A stretch of DNA of 64,000 nucleotides. It comes from Garcia nutans. Taxonomy: Eukaryota > Streptophyta > Magnoliopsida > Malpighiales > Euphorbiaceae. A program made the position numbers and the translations under genes. Shown piece by piece: positions 12,016 to 21,275 of this stretch. The DNA lies in the NCBI GenBank assembly GCA_947685225.1, contig CANTUV010000015.1:1612001-1676000 (forward strand), in the 5' to 3' direction. Under the pieces are notes generated by a model. It was not told the DNA's origin. It was given only the letters and a program-made list of their open reading frames with translations, and made no database searches. The first letter of the stretch is position 1. Each line of letters opens with the position of its first letter.

Positions 12016-15000
12016 ATTCTACATGTTCATATCACATGACTCCTCACAGACACTGGTTTAGTAAGTATCAGGATTTAAGTGGTACAAATGTTCTGATGGG
12101 CAATGACTCATCCTGTAAAGTCCTTGGGGTGGGTACAGTTAGGTTATCAATGTGGGATGGCAGGATAGTTGAGTTACAGGATGTGAGACACATTCCTGAA
12201 CTTAGAAGAAACCTCATTTCTTTAGGTTGGCTAGAAGAAAAGGGTCTAAGTCATACAGCTAAGGATGGGGTACTAGAGGTTTATAAACAGGACAGGTGTG
12301 TCCTAAAAGGTAACAGAGTCAACAGACTCTACCACCTTGTAGGTTCAGTCATAACTGGTACTGCTGCTAATACTGAATCAAACTGTGACTCGACAACTCT
12401 GTGGCATAAAAGATTAGGTCACATTGGCTACACTGGTCTGGAACAGCTGTATAGGAAAGGGGTTTTAGATTTAGATCAGTTTAGTAAGTCTAGTCTCTGT
12501 GAGACCTGTGTAATGGGTAAGGCACATAGGAAAAGCTTTAGTCAGTCACAACACAAGTCACAAAGCTATTTAGATTACATTCACAGTGACTTGTGGGGTT
12601 CCTCTTTTGTACCACAGTCATTTTCAGCCTCTCAATACTTTGTCACATTCATAGATGATTATTCTAGGAAAATCTGGATCTATTTCCTTAAGAATAAAAA
12701 TGATGTTTTTAATAAATTTTGTGAATGGAAAGCACTTGTAGAAAATCAAAAGAACTGTAAAATTAAAGTATTAAGAACTGACAATGGCTTAGAGTTTGTC
12801 AATAAACAATTTGATGAATTCTGTTTAAAACATGGTATAATGAGACATAGAACTTGAATGGTGTAGCAGAAAGGTACAATAGGACAGTCTTGAATAAAGT
12901 CAGATGTATGCTGTTTGAGTTTGGTTTTGGTAATAGGTTCTGGGCTGAAGCTGCATCAACAACTTGTTATTTGATTAACAGGTCACCTAGTTCTGCTTTA
13001 AAATATAAGTGTCCTAATGAGGTATGGAATGGAAAACCTGTAGGTTATTCTCATCTTAGGACATTTGGATGTGTAGCTTACACTCATAGGAAATAGGACA
13101 AACTGGAACCTAGAGCAGTTAAATGCTATTTTGTTGGTTATCCTGTTGGTATTAAAGGATATAAGGTCTGGTCACTTGTTGATAATAAGATACTTGTAAG
13201 TAGGGATGTTGTGTTTAATGAATTGGAATTGTATAAGACTAACCTGCAGGTACCTTTGACAAGATCACAAGCTGACTTGTCTGTGTTTGAGGTGGAGCTT
13301 GACAGTTTTTACAAAACTGATCAGAATGCCAACCAAACAGAACCTCCTACTGCTGTGAATAATGAGTTAAAAGTACAACCTGAAGGTGGAGCACTTGATA
13401 ATGAGCTAGAAACACAAGAGCAAACTGGCTATATGTTAGCAAGAGATAGACAAAGAAGGGAAATCAGAAGGCCTTCCAGGTTTGATGATTATGCTTGTAA
13501 TGTCTTAAATGTGGATTTAACTGCCTTTGCTTTTGTGTGTGTTGCTGTGATTGAGACAGGTGATCCATTGAGCTTTGAAGAAGCTAGACTGAGCAGTGAC
13601 TGGAGTCACTGGAAAGCAGCAATGGATGAAGAGATAAATTCTCTCATGAAAAATGGTACCTGGAAACTGGTACCAAAGCCTGCTAGTAAGAAAATTATTG
13701 GATGTAAATGGGTGTTTAAGAGAAAACCTGCTATACCTGGCTTTGATAAAGGGAGATTTAAAGCCATGGTTGTAGCAAAAGGATTCTCTCAAGTGGAAGG
13801 TATAGATTTTCATGAAATCTTCTCTCCTGTAGTTAAACATGTTACAATTAGGTTAATGTTGTGTTTAACTGCCATGCTAGATTTAGAACTTGAACAATTG
13901 GATGTTAAAACTGCTTTCTTGCATGTTACTCTTGATGAAGAGCTTTACATGGCACAGCTAGATGGTTATGTTGAATCTGGAAAAGAAAGTTATGTCTGTT
14001 TGCTATTGAAATCCTTGTATGGTCTTAGACAAGCACCTAGGCAGTGGTATAAGAGGTTTGATGAGTTCATGATTAAACATAGGTTTAAAAGGAGTAGATA
14101 TGATCCATGTGTGTATTTTTCTGAATTGTCACATGGTCATTACATCTATCTGTTACTGTATGTTGATGACATGCTGATTGTCTGTGAAAATAAGTCTGAT
14201 ATTGTTAAATTGAAGTCTATGTTAAGTGCTGAATTTGAGATGAAGGACTTAGGTCCTGCAAAAAGAATTTTGGGCATGAGTATAGATAGAGATAGAAGTA
14301 AAAGGATGTTATTTTTGTCACAGGTTGATTATGTTTGCAAATTTCTTGAATTGTATAACCTGAACAAGGCTAAAGCTGTTTCTACACCAATTGGTGCACA
14401 GTTTAAACTATGCTCCAGTTCTAAGCCTCTAACAGTATCTGAACAGGAGTATATGAGTAAAGTTCCTTATCAAAATATTGTTGGAAGCATGATGTATGCT
14501 ATGGTCTGTACCAGACCTGATATTGCCTATGGTGTGAGTCTAGTCAGTAGGTTTATGAGCAGTCCAGATAAATCTCACTGGGAAGCTGTGAAATGGCTTG
14601 GTAAGTATCTTAAAGGTTCTGAATATGTATGTTTGTTGTTTAAACAGCCTGATTGTGAAATGTTTGATATAGCTGGTTATTGTGACTCTGATTTTGCTGC
14701 TGACTTAGATAAGAGAAGATCTTTAACTGGTTATTGTTTTACACTTGGTGGGAATATTGTGAGTTGGAAATGTGGTTTACAGTAGGTTGTAGCTCTCTCT
14801 ACCACAGAAGCAGAGTACATTTCCCTTACAGAGGCTATAAAAGAAGCCATCTGGTTAAAGGGAATTGTAACTGAGTTGGGTTTGAAAACAGGTAAAGTCA
14901 ATGTTTTTTGTGACTCACAAAATGCAATACACCTAACAAAAACAATGTATTTCATGAGAGAAGAAAACACATTGATGTTAAACACCACTTTGTTAGAGAT

Positions 15001-15132
15001 ATAATCTCTAAGGGTATTGTAAATGTTGAGAAAATCTCAACTTTGATTAATCCAGCTGATATCTTTACTAAGCCTGTTTCTGTTTTGAAATTTCAGGAGG
15101 CTCTAAGCCTACTTGGAGTTATGAAGAGATGA
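12016..15132 (+). pseudogene. pol: Copia pol (protease, integrase, RT, RNase H), broken
   Basis: Would encode protease, integrase, reverse transcriptase and RNase H, in the order diagnostic of Ty1/copia. The protease catalytic segment is damaged at the gag junction (12013-12040). Integrase (about 12390-13100) shows the HHCC finger (WHKRLGH, CETC), then HSDLWG and RTDNGLEF. Near 12853 a small deletion changes frame just before the conserved NGVAERYNR glutamate block. A TAG at 13094-13096 stops the frame. Reverse transcriptase follows with YVDD at 14159-14170 and the SLYGLRQAPRQWY block. RNase H is interrupted by TAG at 14783-14785 and a frame change near 14945, and ends at TGA 15130-15132. The 524-codon open stretch 13211-14785 is the largest surviving part. 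Confidence 0.93.
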
Positions 15133-15194
15133 GCTGTTTCAGGTGTTACCCGAGGAGTGGATTCTGAATGCCTTTCTATTTAGTAACTCAGAGT

Positions 15195-15207
15195 CAAGGT
15201 GGAGAAT
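15195..15207 (+). other. Copia polypurine tract
   Basis: CAAGGTGGAGAAT lies directly before the 3' LTR start, the expected priming site for plus-strand synthesis. Confidence 0.75.
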
Positions 15208-15662
15208 TGTGAGCTTTGTGACTCTGTTACTAAGTCTACAATTAAAGAGCCCAAGACTGAAGTTGCCAAAGCTTTGCGTTTTATACCAAAACGGTGCGTT
15301 CTATGCTAGGGTTATTTTTAGGTTTGGTATAAATACCAAACTGTAACCATGTTTGTTTAAGTTTTTCTCTCTGCCGTTTCTCTCATCTTCTTCTCTCTGC
15401 TAGGGTTTGTGATCTCGAAAAGGGTTCTTTCTTTTCTGTGTAATCTCTTGATAATTTCAAGCTTGTATTTGTGAGAGTTGAGAGTTTCTGTTTTGAAGTT
15501 TGTCAAACAGTGTTGATCGATTTTGAGTTATAGTGAAAGGATGAGGAATCTCTCCTCCTTGGATGTAGTCCTACTGTGTGTAGGATGAACCAAGTAAATA
15601 CTGGTGTTCTTTTTGTATGATTCGTTATTTTCTTTCTGTTTAATCTGTCTAGATCTATAACA
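15208..15662 (+). repeat. Copia 3' LTR
   Basis: 455 bp, TGTGAG...ATAACA, followed by the 'catca' duplication. The palindromic TATA segment is preserved at 15322-15341. It is 7 bp shorter than the 5' LTR. Confidence 0.95.
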
Positions 15663-15667
15663 CATCA

Positions 15668-16839
15668 TGATAGGAATATTTAAGCATTGAAATGTATCGA
15701 GTAAACTTTATAAATATTAATGAACTTATAAAAATGGAGGATTTGATCCTTGGAACTTGGATTTTGATTATGGACTTTCATTTGATCTCTCAAAATCAAT
15801 CAAAACCAACGAGAAGTGGTGGAAAATGATTTGAAGAACCTTTAAATAGCTTTTGGAATCGAAATCAAAGAATAGATGAGAGAATGAATGGGAATAAGTG
15901 TTGATGAATGTTGAGTGTGTAGAAATGAGAGTGTTTAGAGGTATTTATAAGTGAAATATGTACGAAGATGATGATTCCTAGTGCTTAGAATTAAAACAAA
16001 TGAATTTGGGTGAGGAAATTTAGAGAGAATAAGGTGAAATCAGTTAAGGAATAGTTTTAAATCACAAAAATCTATTCAAATGGTGCTATTTGCCAGAAAC
16101 CACCGTGCGAGATTAGTTTTTTTAAACTTTAAGACTTTGTTCAGATGGCACTATCTGCCAAAGACCACCGCACGGATGGTCGAACCCACCATAGGGTGGT
16201 AATGGACTATCTCATGGAAATCCATGGCTCATGGGCTAGATTTTTTTGTGTTGCTCTTAATTGGTTTTGGGCTAATTGTGTTGTTGTCTAAGATTGTCAT
16301 GCGACTGGTTCAAATATCTGGCTTGATTTGAAGGTCTAGGCCCAATTTTAAGTGGGTTTTGTTTGTTTTAGGACCGCTTCATCATTATCAAGTCCATTCT
16401 ATCAATTTTCAAGTTCATTATCTCAAATTCTGAATCAATCTTCAGAAAATTTGTTCCAATTGGAGTCTTACTTCAGTTTTCATAATCGGGAACAGGTGTA
16501 AAATTGAATTAAGTAAAAATCAGGTTTAACACTCGGTATCCTTAGATATGCTTATTCTTCTTTCTGAGATGTAGACTCTATGGTGTCTTTGGATTAGTTT
16601 GGTTAGGCTTATATAGTTTTTGGGTTTGACTTTGATGAGTTAGTGAAATATTTATATTCACTCTTTCTTGCCTTTTTCTTCATGTGGAAGAAGAGTTTCT
16701 TCTTCATCTTTAATGATAACTCTCCATTTTGGTAGATTCTCTCTTGTCTTACTTTAGCAATCCCTTTTTTCTCTCAAATATTCTCTCTTTTTGTCTGCTT
16801 GTCCTAATTTTATTTGCTGAATGTGGCCAACTCTCTTTA
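15668..16839. other. Intergenic, duplicated at 42721-43904
   Basis: No gene recognised. Between about 16075 and 16200 two imperfect copies of a 40-50 bp segment ('atggtgctatttgcc' and 'atggcactatctgcc', each followed by an 'accaccg' block) lie in tandem, with a CCACC-atag-GGTGG hairpin near 16188. The sequence is very similar in the second duplicate. It may be decayed retroelement sequence. Confidence 0.5.
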
Positions 16840-17058
16840 ATGAACAGTAACTCCATAGGAAATGCCCTCAGTATTATGGCGAAAACATCTACTAGTGTTT
16901 TGATCCATAAAGTGACGAATCAATCTAGGAATTCACAAACTGATATAAGCTCCAATGGCCCTTCAATTGGCACTAGCGAATTCGCTACTAGGATTAGCGG
17001 TTCGCCTATTCCTTTGAGGCAAGCCAATACAAAGGCAAATGGCCAAGCCTATTACTGA
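16840..17058 (+). CDS. Small ORF of unknown nature, copy A (72 aa)
   Basis: An ATG-initiated 72-codon frame rich in Ser, Asn and Thr. I do not recognise a domain, signal peptide or membrane segment. It stays open in both duplicates (partner 43905-44123), with three amino-acid differences (Gly7Glu, Ala14Glu, Asn39Ser) and several synonymous ones. That is mildly suggestive, but such a short frame could survive by chance. The frame also extends 5' without an ATG. It may be a relic of a retroelement protein. No convincing promoter or splice sites were identified. Confidence 0.25.
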   Translation: MNSNSIGNALSIMAKTSTSVLIHKVTNQSRNSQTDISSNGPSIGTSEFATRISGSPIPLRQANTKANGQAYY

Positions 17059-17060
17059 AT

Positions 17061-17701
17061 CACCAATGCTACATTGGCCATCTCTCCAATGGCTCCAGAA
17101 TAGGCCAACAGTCAGGCCAACCTTAGTTCATACTTTGGATACTTACACATTTCTGATACAATTCTAACTAATGAGGATTGGTACAATTGAGGGGGGATGA
17201 GGGTCTGCAAATAGTAAGAGGTACTCAGTGCTGACTTTTTCATGAATTTTAAATCCTTATGAATCATTAACCTATTTAATACCTTAATAACTATAACATA
17301 TTATACCTATGAACTTTAACATGAAATTAAACCTGTGAAAAATGTAAATGTGTAAGAATTTCAAGGTTCACATAAAGTCTATATACCTTTATTTATGTGA
17401 ATTTCAAGTCTTAATGTTTACATATATAATTTATTAATTTAAGTTGTAAGATTCACAAATCATTGTAAGAAGTACATATTGCCTCAACCAAGTATATTAG
17501 AACATAGATTATATCTACACATGAATAATGCCATGTCTAACTTAAACAGCTCATGGGCTTATGAAAACTTAATCGAAGACATGCATGAGAACACATTAGT
17601 AAATATAAAGGTTGATATTATTAACTCAGAAATGATCTTAATTTGTCTAATCCTAAGGCAAACCAATAAATAAAGAATAAATGTATTACAAGATTAATCA
17701 T

Positions 17702-17735
<34 letters not shown>

Positions 17736-18065
17736 GGAAGTTAACATCAGCTTTGTTATGAAATATTAGGACGCATAATTTTTTTTTTCATATAGAAGAA
17801 TTTAATGCATCTTTTACACATAAAATTTAGAATTAAGTTTAAAGAATATAGAATGTGGAGCATACTTAAAGATGCACTTTTGTCTTTTTGTTTTTGTATC
17901 CTCTTGTAGTAGATGCTAAACATTTTCTAAACTGATTAAACTTATTTTTCTTCTTCTTTTCTATCACATATTTTATAATTATTTACTAATATTTTCACAT
18001 AAGTAAATAAAAAAAATAAAAATATAATAACATTATTTATTATATTTTAATATATTTACATAACT
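17061..18065. other. Intergenic, with TA microsatellite
   Basis: AT-rich, no gene. A (TA)n run at about 17704-17731 is longer than its counterpart at 44772-44790. The sequence AAAGGGAAGTTAACAT at about 17734-17749 occurs once here; in the second duplicate it is doubled around the L1 insertion, so this is the L1 empty site. Confidence 0.7.
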
Positions 18066-18530
18066 AATGAAAAACACAGCAGCAAAGTGCGGATAATAGA
18101 CTAACAGCATATATTGAAGAATACAAAAATAAAATATTAATATATATTTTTATTCATTAGTAGTCTACCTGAAAAAAACTTCACATATTGTGATAAATCT
18201 CATTAAGTGTCCCTTCCATATCACATATCGAGTTTACATATATACACCCACATAAAATATTTTCACATGCAAAAATTTTCATAGCATGTGAGAATAATCC
18301 CATTTGTGATGAGATTTCGTTGTATAGGACGATCGGATTCACATAAAAATAATCTATATAAGAATTTTTCATTTTAGATAAGGAAATAAACTTTTTATAT
18401 TTCTGCCAATTAAAAGGATTAAATCAATTATAAAAAATACTTGAAAACTAATAAAATGAAAAAAATAAAATAAAAGAGCTAGTAATGGTTAAAAAACTCA
18501 ACTTTCATCATAGGTAAAAATTAGTATGTT
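18066..18530 (+). repeat. Direct repeat, left copy (A)
   Basis: About 460 bp, homologous to 19580-20040 with some indels. The pair flanks the helicase remnant. The right copy runs to within 50 bp of the FAD2-like stop codon. Both copies are present in the second duplicate (47329-47790 and 48842-49336), so the repeat predates the segmental duplication. Confidence 0.8.
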
Positions 18531-18644
18531 CAAAAACATGGTTTAAACAACACCTTTCTCTAAAGAAAGGCTACTATTCCTCCTAGTTTTGCATCTTTTC
18601 TCCTTCATTATATATTAACACACATTACATACAAACATCTATGC

Positions 18645-19378
18645 ATGGCTGCTCTATGTCTTGTAATGGCAATTGGTGATGGAAGGATTGAAAATTCAAT
18701 TAATGGCATTGAAATACTTCGAATCCCTAATGATCTTCTCATGAATTATTTTGATGATCCCATATTTGCAATTGTCAAAAATACATATACTGATTGATTC
18801 TTGCTCCTACTCTTGACATGGTAGAATCAATCAATTAAAATATAGTTTCACTTAATTATAGTTCTGAGAAATTATATTTGAGTTCTGATACAGTGTGTAT
18901 ATCTAATAAATCCTTTAGGTCTTTAGAGCATGTACATACATCAAAATTCTTAAACAATATTAAATGTTCTAGAGTTCTAAATCACTCTATCACATGAACA
19001 GTTTGTGTTCCTGTCATTTTGCTGAAAAATGTAGATCAATCATCAGGATTATGTAATTGTACAAGATTGATTATTATAATACTTGAGAATCGAGTTATTG
19101 AAGCAAAGTTTTGATTTGGAACTATGACCGAAGAAAAAATATTCATCTCAAGAATGATATAAACTCCATCTAATGCAGGAATATATTTAAATTTCAACTA
19201 ATACAGTTTCCAATTGCATTATCTTCTGCCATAACCATTAATAAAAGTCAAGACCAATCAGTATCTTACGTGAGGTTATTTTTAAAGTGACAAATGTTTA
19301 CAATGTACAACTTTATATTGCTCTTTCAAGAGTGACAAGTAAAAAGGGTTGAAGATTTTAATTTATGATGATGATAGA
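18645..19378 (+). pseudogene. Helitron PIF1-like helicase remnant, copy A
   Basis: Conceptual translation with frame changes gives a series of blocks typical of the C-terminal half of plant Helitron RepHel (PIF1-family) helicases. In order these are IGDG with a following IRIPNDLL-like block, ILAPTLDMVESIN, KLYLSSD, KFLNNIKCSRVLNH, VCVPVILLKNVDQSSGLCN, TRLI, ENRVIEAK, and LYIALSRVTSKKGLKIL near the end. The N-terminal Walker A/B part and the Rep domain are absent. Several stops (for example after NTYTD, after HSIT and within IEAKF) and at least two frame changes make it non-functional. It marks a decayed Helitron immediately 3' of the desaturase, on the opposite strand. Confidence 0.85.
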
Positions 19379-19579
19379 TAAACTATAAGTTTTTCGCAAT
19401 TTAATTTAAGATATTATTAGATATATTTTTTATTAAATTATTATGAATTATTATTCATTTTAAATCATATTATATTTTAAATAAGCTCAAATACATTTAA
19501 ATAAAATTATATAGAAAAAATATCAATAAAATTTTATTTTGTTATAAATTAATTTTTTTAATAGGGTTTTAGTTCTAGT

Positions 19580-20040
19580 AAATTATAAAAAACACAACAG
19601 CAAAGCATGGATAATACACTAACAACATATATTGAAGGGTACTAACTACACATATTTTCAGTTATTAAAGATCTACTTAAAAATAACTTCACATATTTTA
19701 ATAAATCTCATTAAGTGTCCCTTCCATATCATATATCTAGTTTATATATACACACACACATTTATAATCTATTTCACTTTAAAACAATTTCACATACAAA
19801 AATTTTCATAGCATGTGAGAATAATCCCATTTGTGATGAGATTTCGTTGTATAGGAGGATAGGATCCACATAAAAATAATCTAGATAAGAATTTTTCATT
19901 TCAGATAAGGAAAGAAACTTTTTATATTTCTGCAAATTAAAAGGCTTAAATCAATTATAAAAAATACTTGAAAACTAATAAAAAAAGAGAGCAAGTAATG
20001 ATTAAAAAACTCAACTTTCATCATAAGTAAAAATTAGTAT
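19580..20040 (+). repeat. Direct repeat, right copy (A)
   Basis: Partner of 18066-18530. It includes the likely 3' flank of the minus-strand FAD2-like gene. Because it abuts the gene, it may supply or overlap the poly(A) region. Confidence 0.8.
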
Positions 20041-20042
20041 AC

Positions 20043-20062
20043 CATACATGCAAACATGTATG
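20043..20062 (-). promoter_or_regulatory. Hairpin in the 3'UTR of FAD2-like gene A
   Basis: CATACATG-caaa-CATGTATG: an 8-bp perfect stem with a 4-nt loop, beginning 27 nt after the stop codon on the gene strand. It is identical in gene B (49338-49357). A role in mRNA 3'-end formation or stability is possible but unproven. Confidence 0.45.
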
Positions 20063-20089
20063 TGTTGCTACTCCATATTTTGTAAAAGG

Positions 20090-21250
20090 TCAAAACTTAT
20101 TACTATACCAGAAAACACCATTGTTGTTATTTTCCTTATCTGGCTCAACAAACAGGCAGTCCTTTGCTGCCCTCCACAGTGCCACATGAATAGGAGTGTC
20201 ATCAAACAGATAATAGTAATCTAATACAGGCTTGATTGCTTTAGTAGCTTCCACTGCATGATAATGAGGTATTGAAGAGAAGAGATGGTGTATTACATGA
20301 GTATCTGTAGAATTATGGAAAATCTTATTGAATTCTCCATAATCTCTATCCACTGTTGATAAAGCTCCCCGAAGCCAATCCCATTCAGAGGATTTATAAT
20401 GTGGCAATGCAAGATGGGTATGCTGCAAACATGTGATAGTCACAACAAGAGCACTAACAATAAGCAATGGTACTCCATAGATGCATACCAACCACGTTAT
20501 CCCTTTTACCATGGCAATCTTATACAACACATAAGCTGTAAGGAATATCATAACATCAGAAATGTAAATTTGAAGCCTTTCTCTATCAGAATATACAGGA
20601 CTATAAGGATCATAATGGCATGCAAAACGGTCATAAGATCGGCCTGAAACATTGAAGGCTAAATATAAAGGCCATCCAATAAGGAGTGTAACTAAAAGGG
20701 TTAAAGCTCGGCCTGGTGGGTTGCTGAGGTACTTGGAATACCATGGAATTGTAGACTTGAGCTTAGGGACGAACACCTCATCGAGTTCAAGAGATGCAAT
20801 GTTAGAGTGATGGCGACGATGGCTAATTTTAAATGAGAAGTATGGAACTAGAAGTGAAGAGTGGAGAATTAAGCCAATAATGTCATCAACCCAATTATAT
20901 TCACTAAAAGCATGGTGACCACATTCATGGCCGAGGATCCAAACACTAGTTAAAATGCAGCCTTGAAGAACCCAGTAGACAGGCCAAGCAATATAGGTTA
21001 CCGGAGGGGGGAGAAGATGGAAGTAGGTGGTGGCAATGGAGTAGAAAATAAAACTTAAAGAAATGTCAAAAACAACATAAGAGAAGGAGCGGAGAAGGGA
21101 GCGTTCAAAGCAATGGGATGGTATGGCTTGCTTTAATTGGCCAAGAGTGAATGGAGGTTTTGTGTGTGGGACTCGTTTCACACTTTTGTTTTTATTTTTC
21201 TCGCGCTTGCTGCTGATGGGGATAATAACCATTTTGTCACCAGCTCCCAT
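20090..21250 (-). CDS. FAD2: FAD2-like microsomal fatty acid desaturase, copy A (386 aa)
   Basis: A membrane di-iron enzyme of the FAD2 family, which acts in the endoplasmic reticulum on acyl groups of phosphatidylcholine; true FAD2 makes linoleate from oleate. The three histidine boxes are HECGHH (108-113), HRRHH (144-148) and HVIHH (318-322), and several hydrophobic segments flank them. Length matches the family (about 380-390 aa) and the coding region is intron-free, as is usual. I chose the MGAGDK start: a longer frame opens 51 bp upstream, but a TTTTCAG|G splice acceptor lies between the two and gene B lacks the extension. Isoleucine in the third box (alanine in typical oleate desaturases) and a diverged C-terminus (DYYYLFDDTPIHVALW) suggest a specialised FAD2-like enzyme such as an acetylenase, conjugase or hydroxylase, but product specificity cannot be read from sequence. 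Residue Glu306 is unusual; gene B has Val. Confidence 0.95.
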   Translation of the reverse strand: MGAGDKMVIIPISSKREKNKNKSVKRVPHTKPPFTLGQLKQAIPSHCFERSLLRSFSYVVFDISLSFIFYSIATTYFHLLPPPVTYIAWPVYWVLQGCILTSVWILGHECGHHAFSEYNWVDDIIGLILHSSLLVPYFSFKISHRRHHSNIASLELDEVFVPKLKSTIPWYSKYLSNPPGRALTLLVTLLIGWPLYLAFNVSGRSYDRFACHYDPYSPVYSDRERLQIYISDVMIFLTAYVLYKIAMVKGITWLVCIYGVPLLIVSALVVTITCLQHTHLALPHYKSSEWDWLRGALSTVDRDYGEFNKIFHNSTDTHVIHHLFSSIPHYHAVEATKAIKPVLDYYYLFDDTPIHVALWRAAKDCLFVEPDKENNNNGVFWYSNKF

Positions 21251-21275
21251 TGTTTTGTTAAGTTGAAGCTTGCCT

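Larger units (their letters stand above)
10286..15662 (+). mobile_element. Complete Ty1/copia retrotransposon, Tork-like, dead
   Basis: A 5377-bp element with LTRs of 462 and 455 bp, a primer-binding site, gag, protease, integrase, reverse transcriptase and RNase H in copia order, and a polypurine tract. It is flanked by 5-bp target duplications 'catca' (10281-10285 and 15663-15667). The second duplicate has the uninterrupted site at 42716-42720. By eye the LTRs differ by 13 substitutions and one 7-bp length change, about 2.9%, so insertion is on the order of one to two million years ago under commonly used plant rates. At least four stops and several frame changes make it non-autonomous. Confidence 0.95.
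3008..21275 (+). repeat. Segmental duplication, copy A
   Basis: This block is repeated in the same orientation at about 26666-50572. Homologous landmarks in order are: Tat-like tail, 24-25 bp repeat array, minus-strand gypsy LTR, low-complexity DNA, small ORF, direct repeat, Helitron helicase remnant, direct repeat and FAD2-like gene. Copy A alone carries the copia element (10286-15662). It lacks about 1.24 kb present in copy B at 36628-37868, and it lacks the L1 insertion. Homology ends abruptly about 25 bp upstream of the desaturase ATG. Non-coding identity varies by patch; in one 320-bp comparison (9001-9320 against 41448-41770) I counted roughly 20 differences. The left boundary is less certain because it lies inside a repeated Tat family. 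Confidence 0.85.

Noticed and set aside
16729..16839. 109-codon version of the small ORF
   Set aside because: The extension has no ATG at its start and is closed in the other duplicate.
20399..20647. Plus-strand reading frame of 82 codons (and its copy at 49694-49942)
   Set aside because: Antisense shadow of the FAD2-like coding region; conserved only because the gene is.
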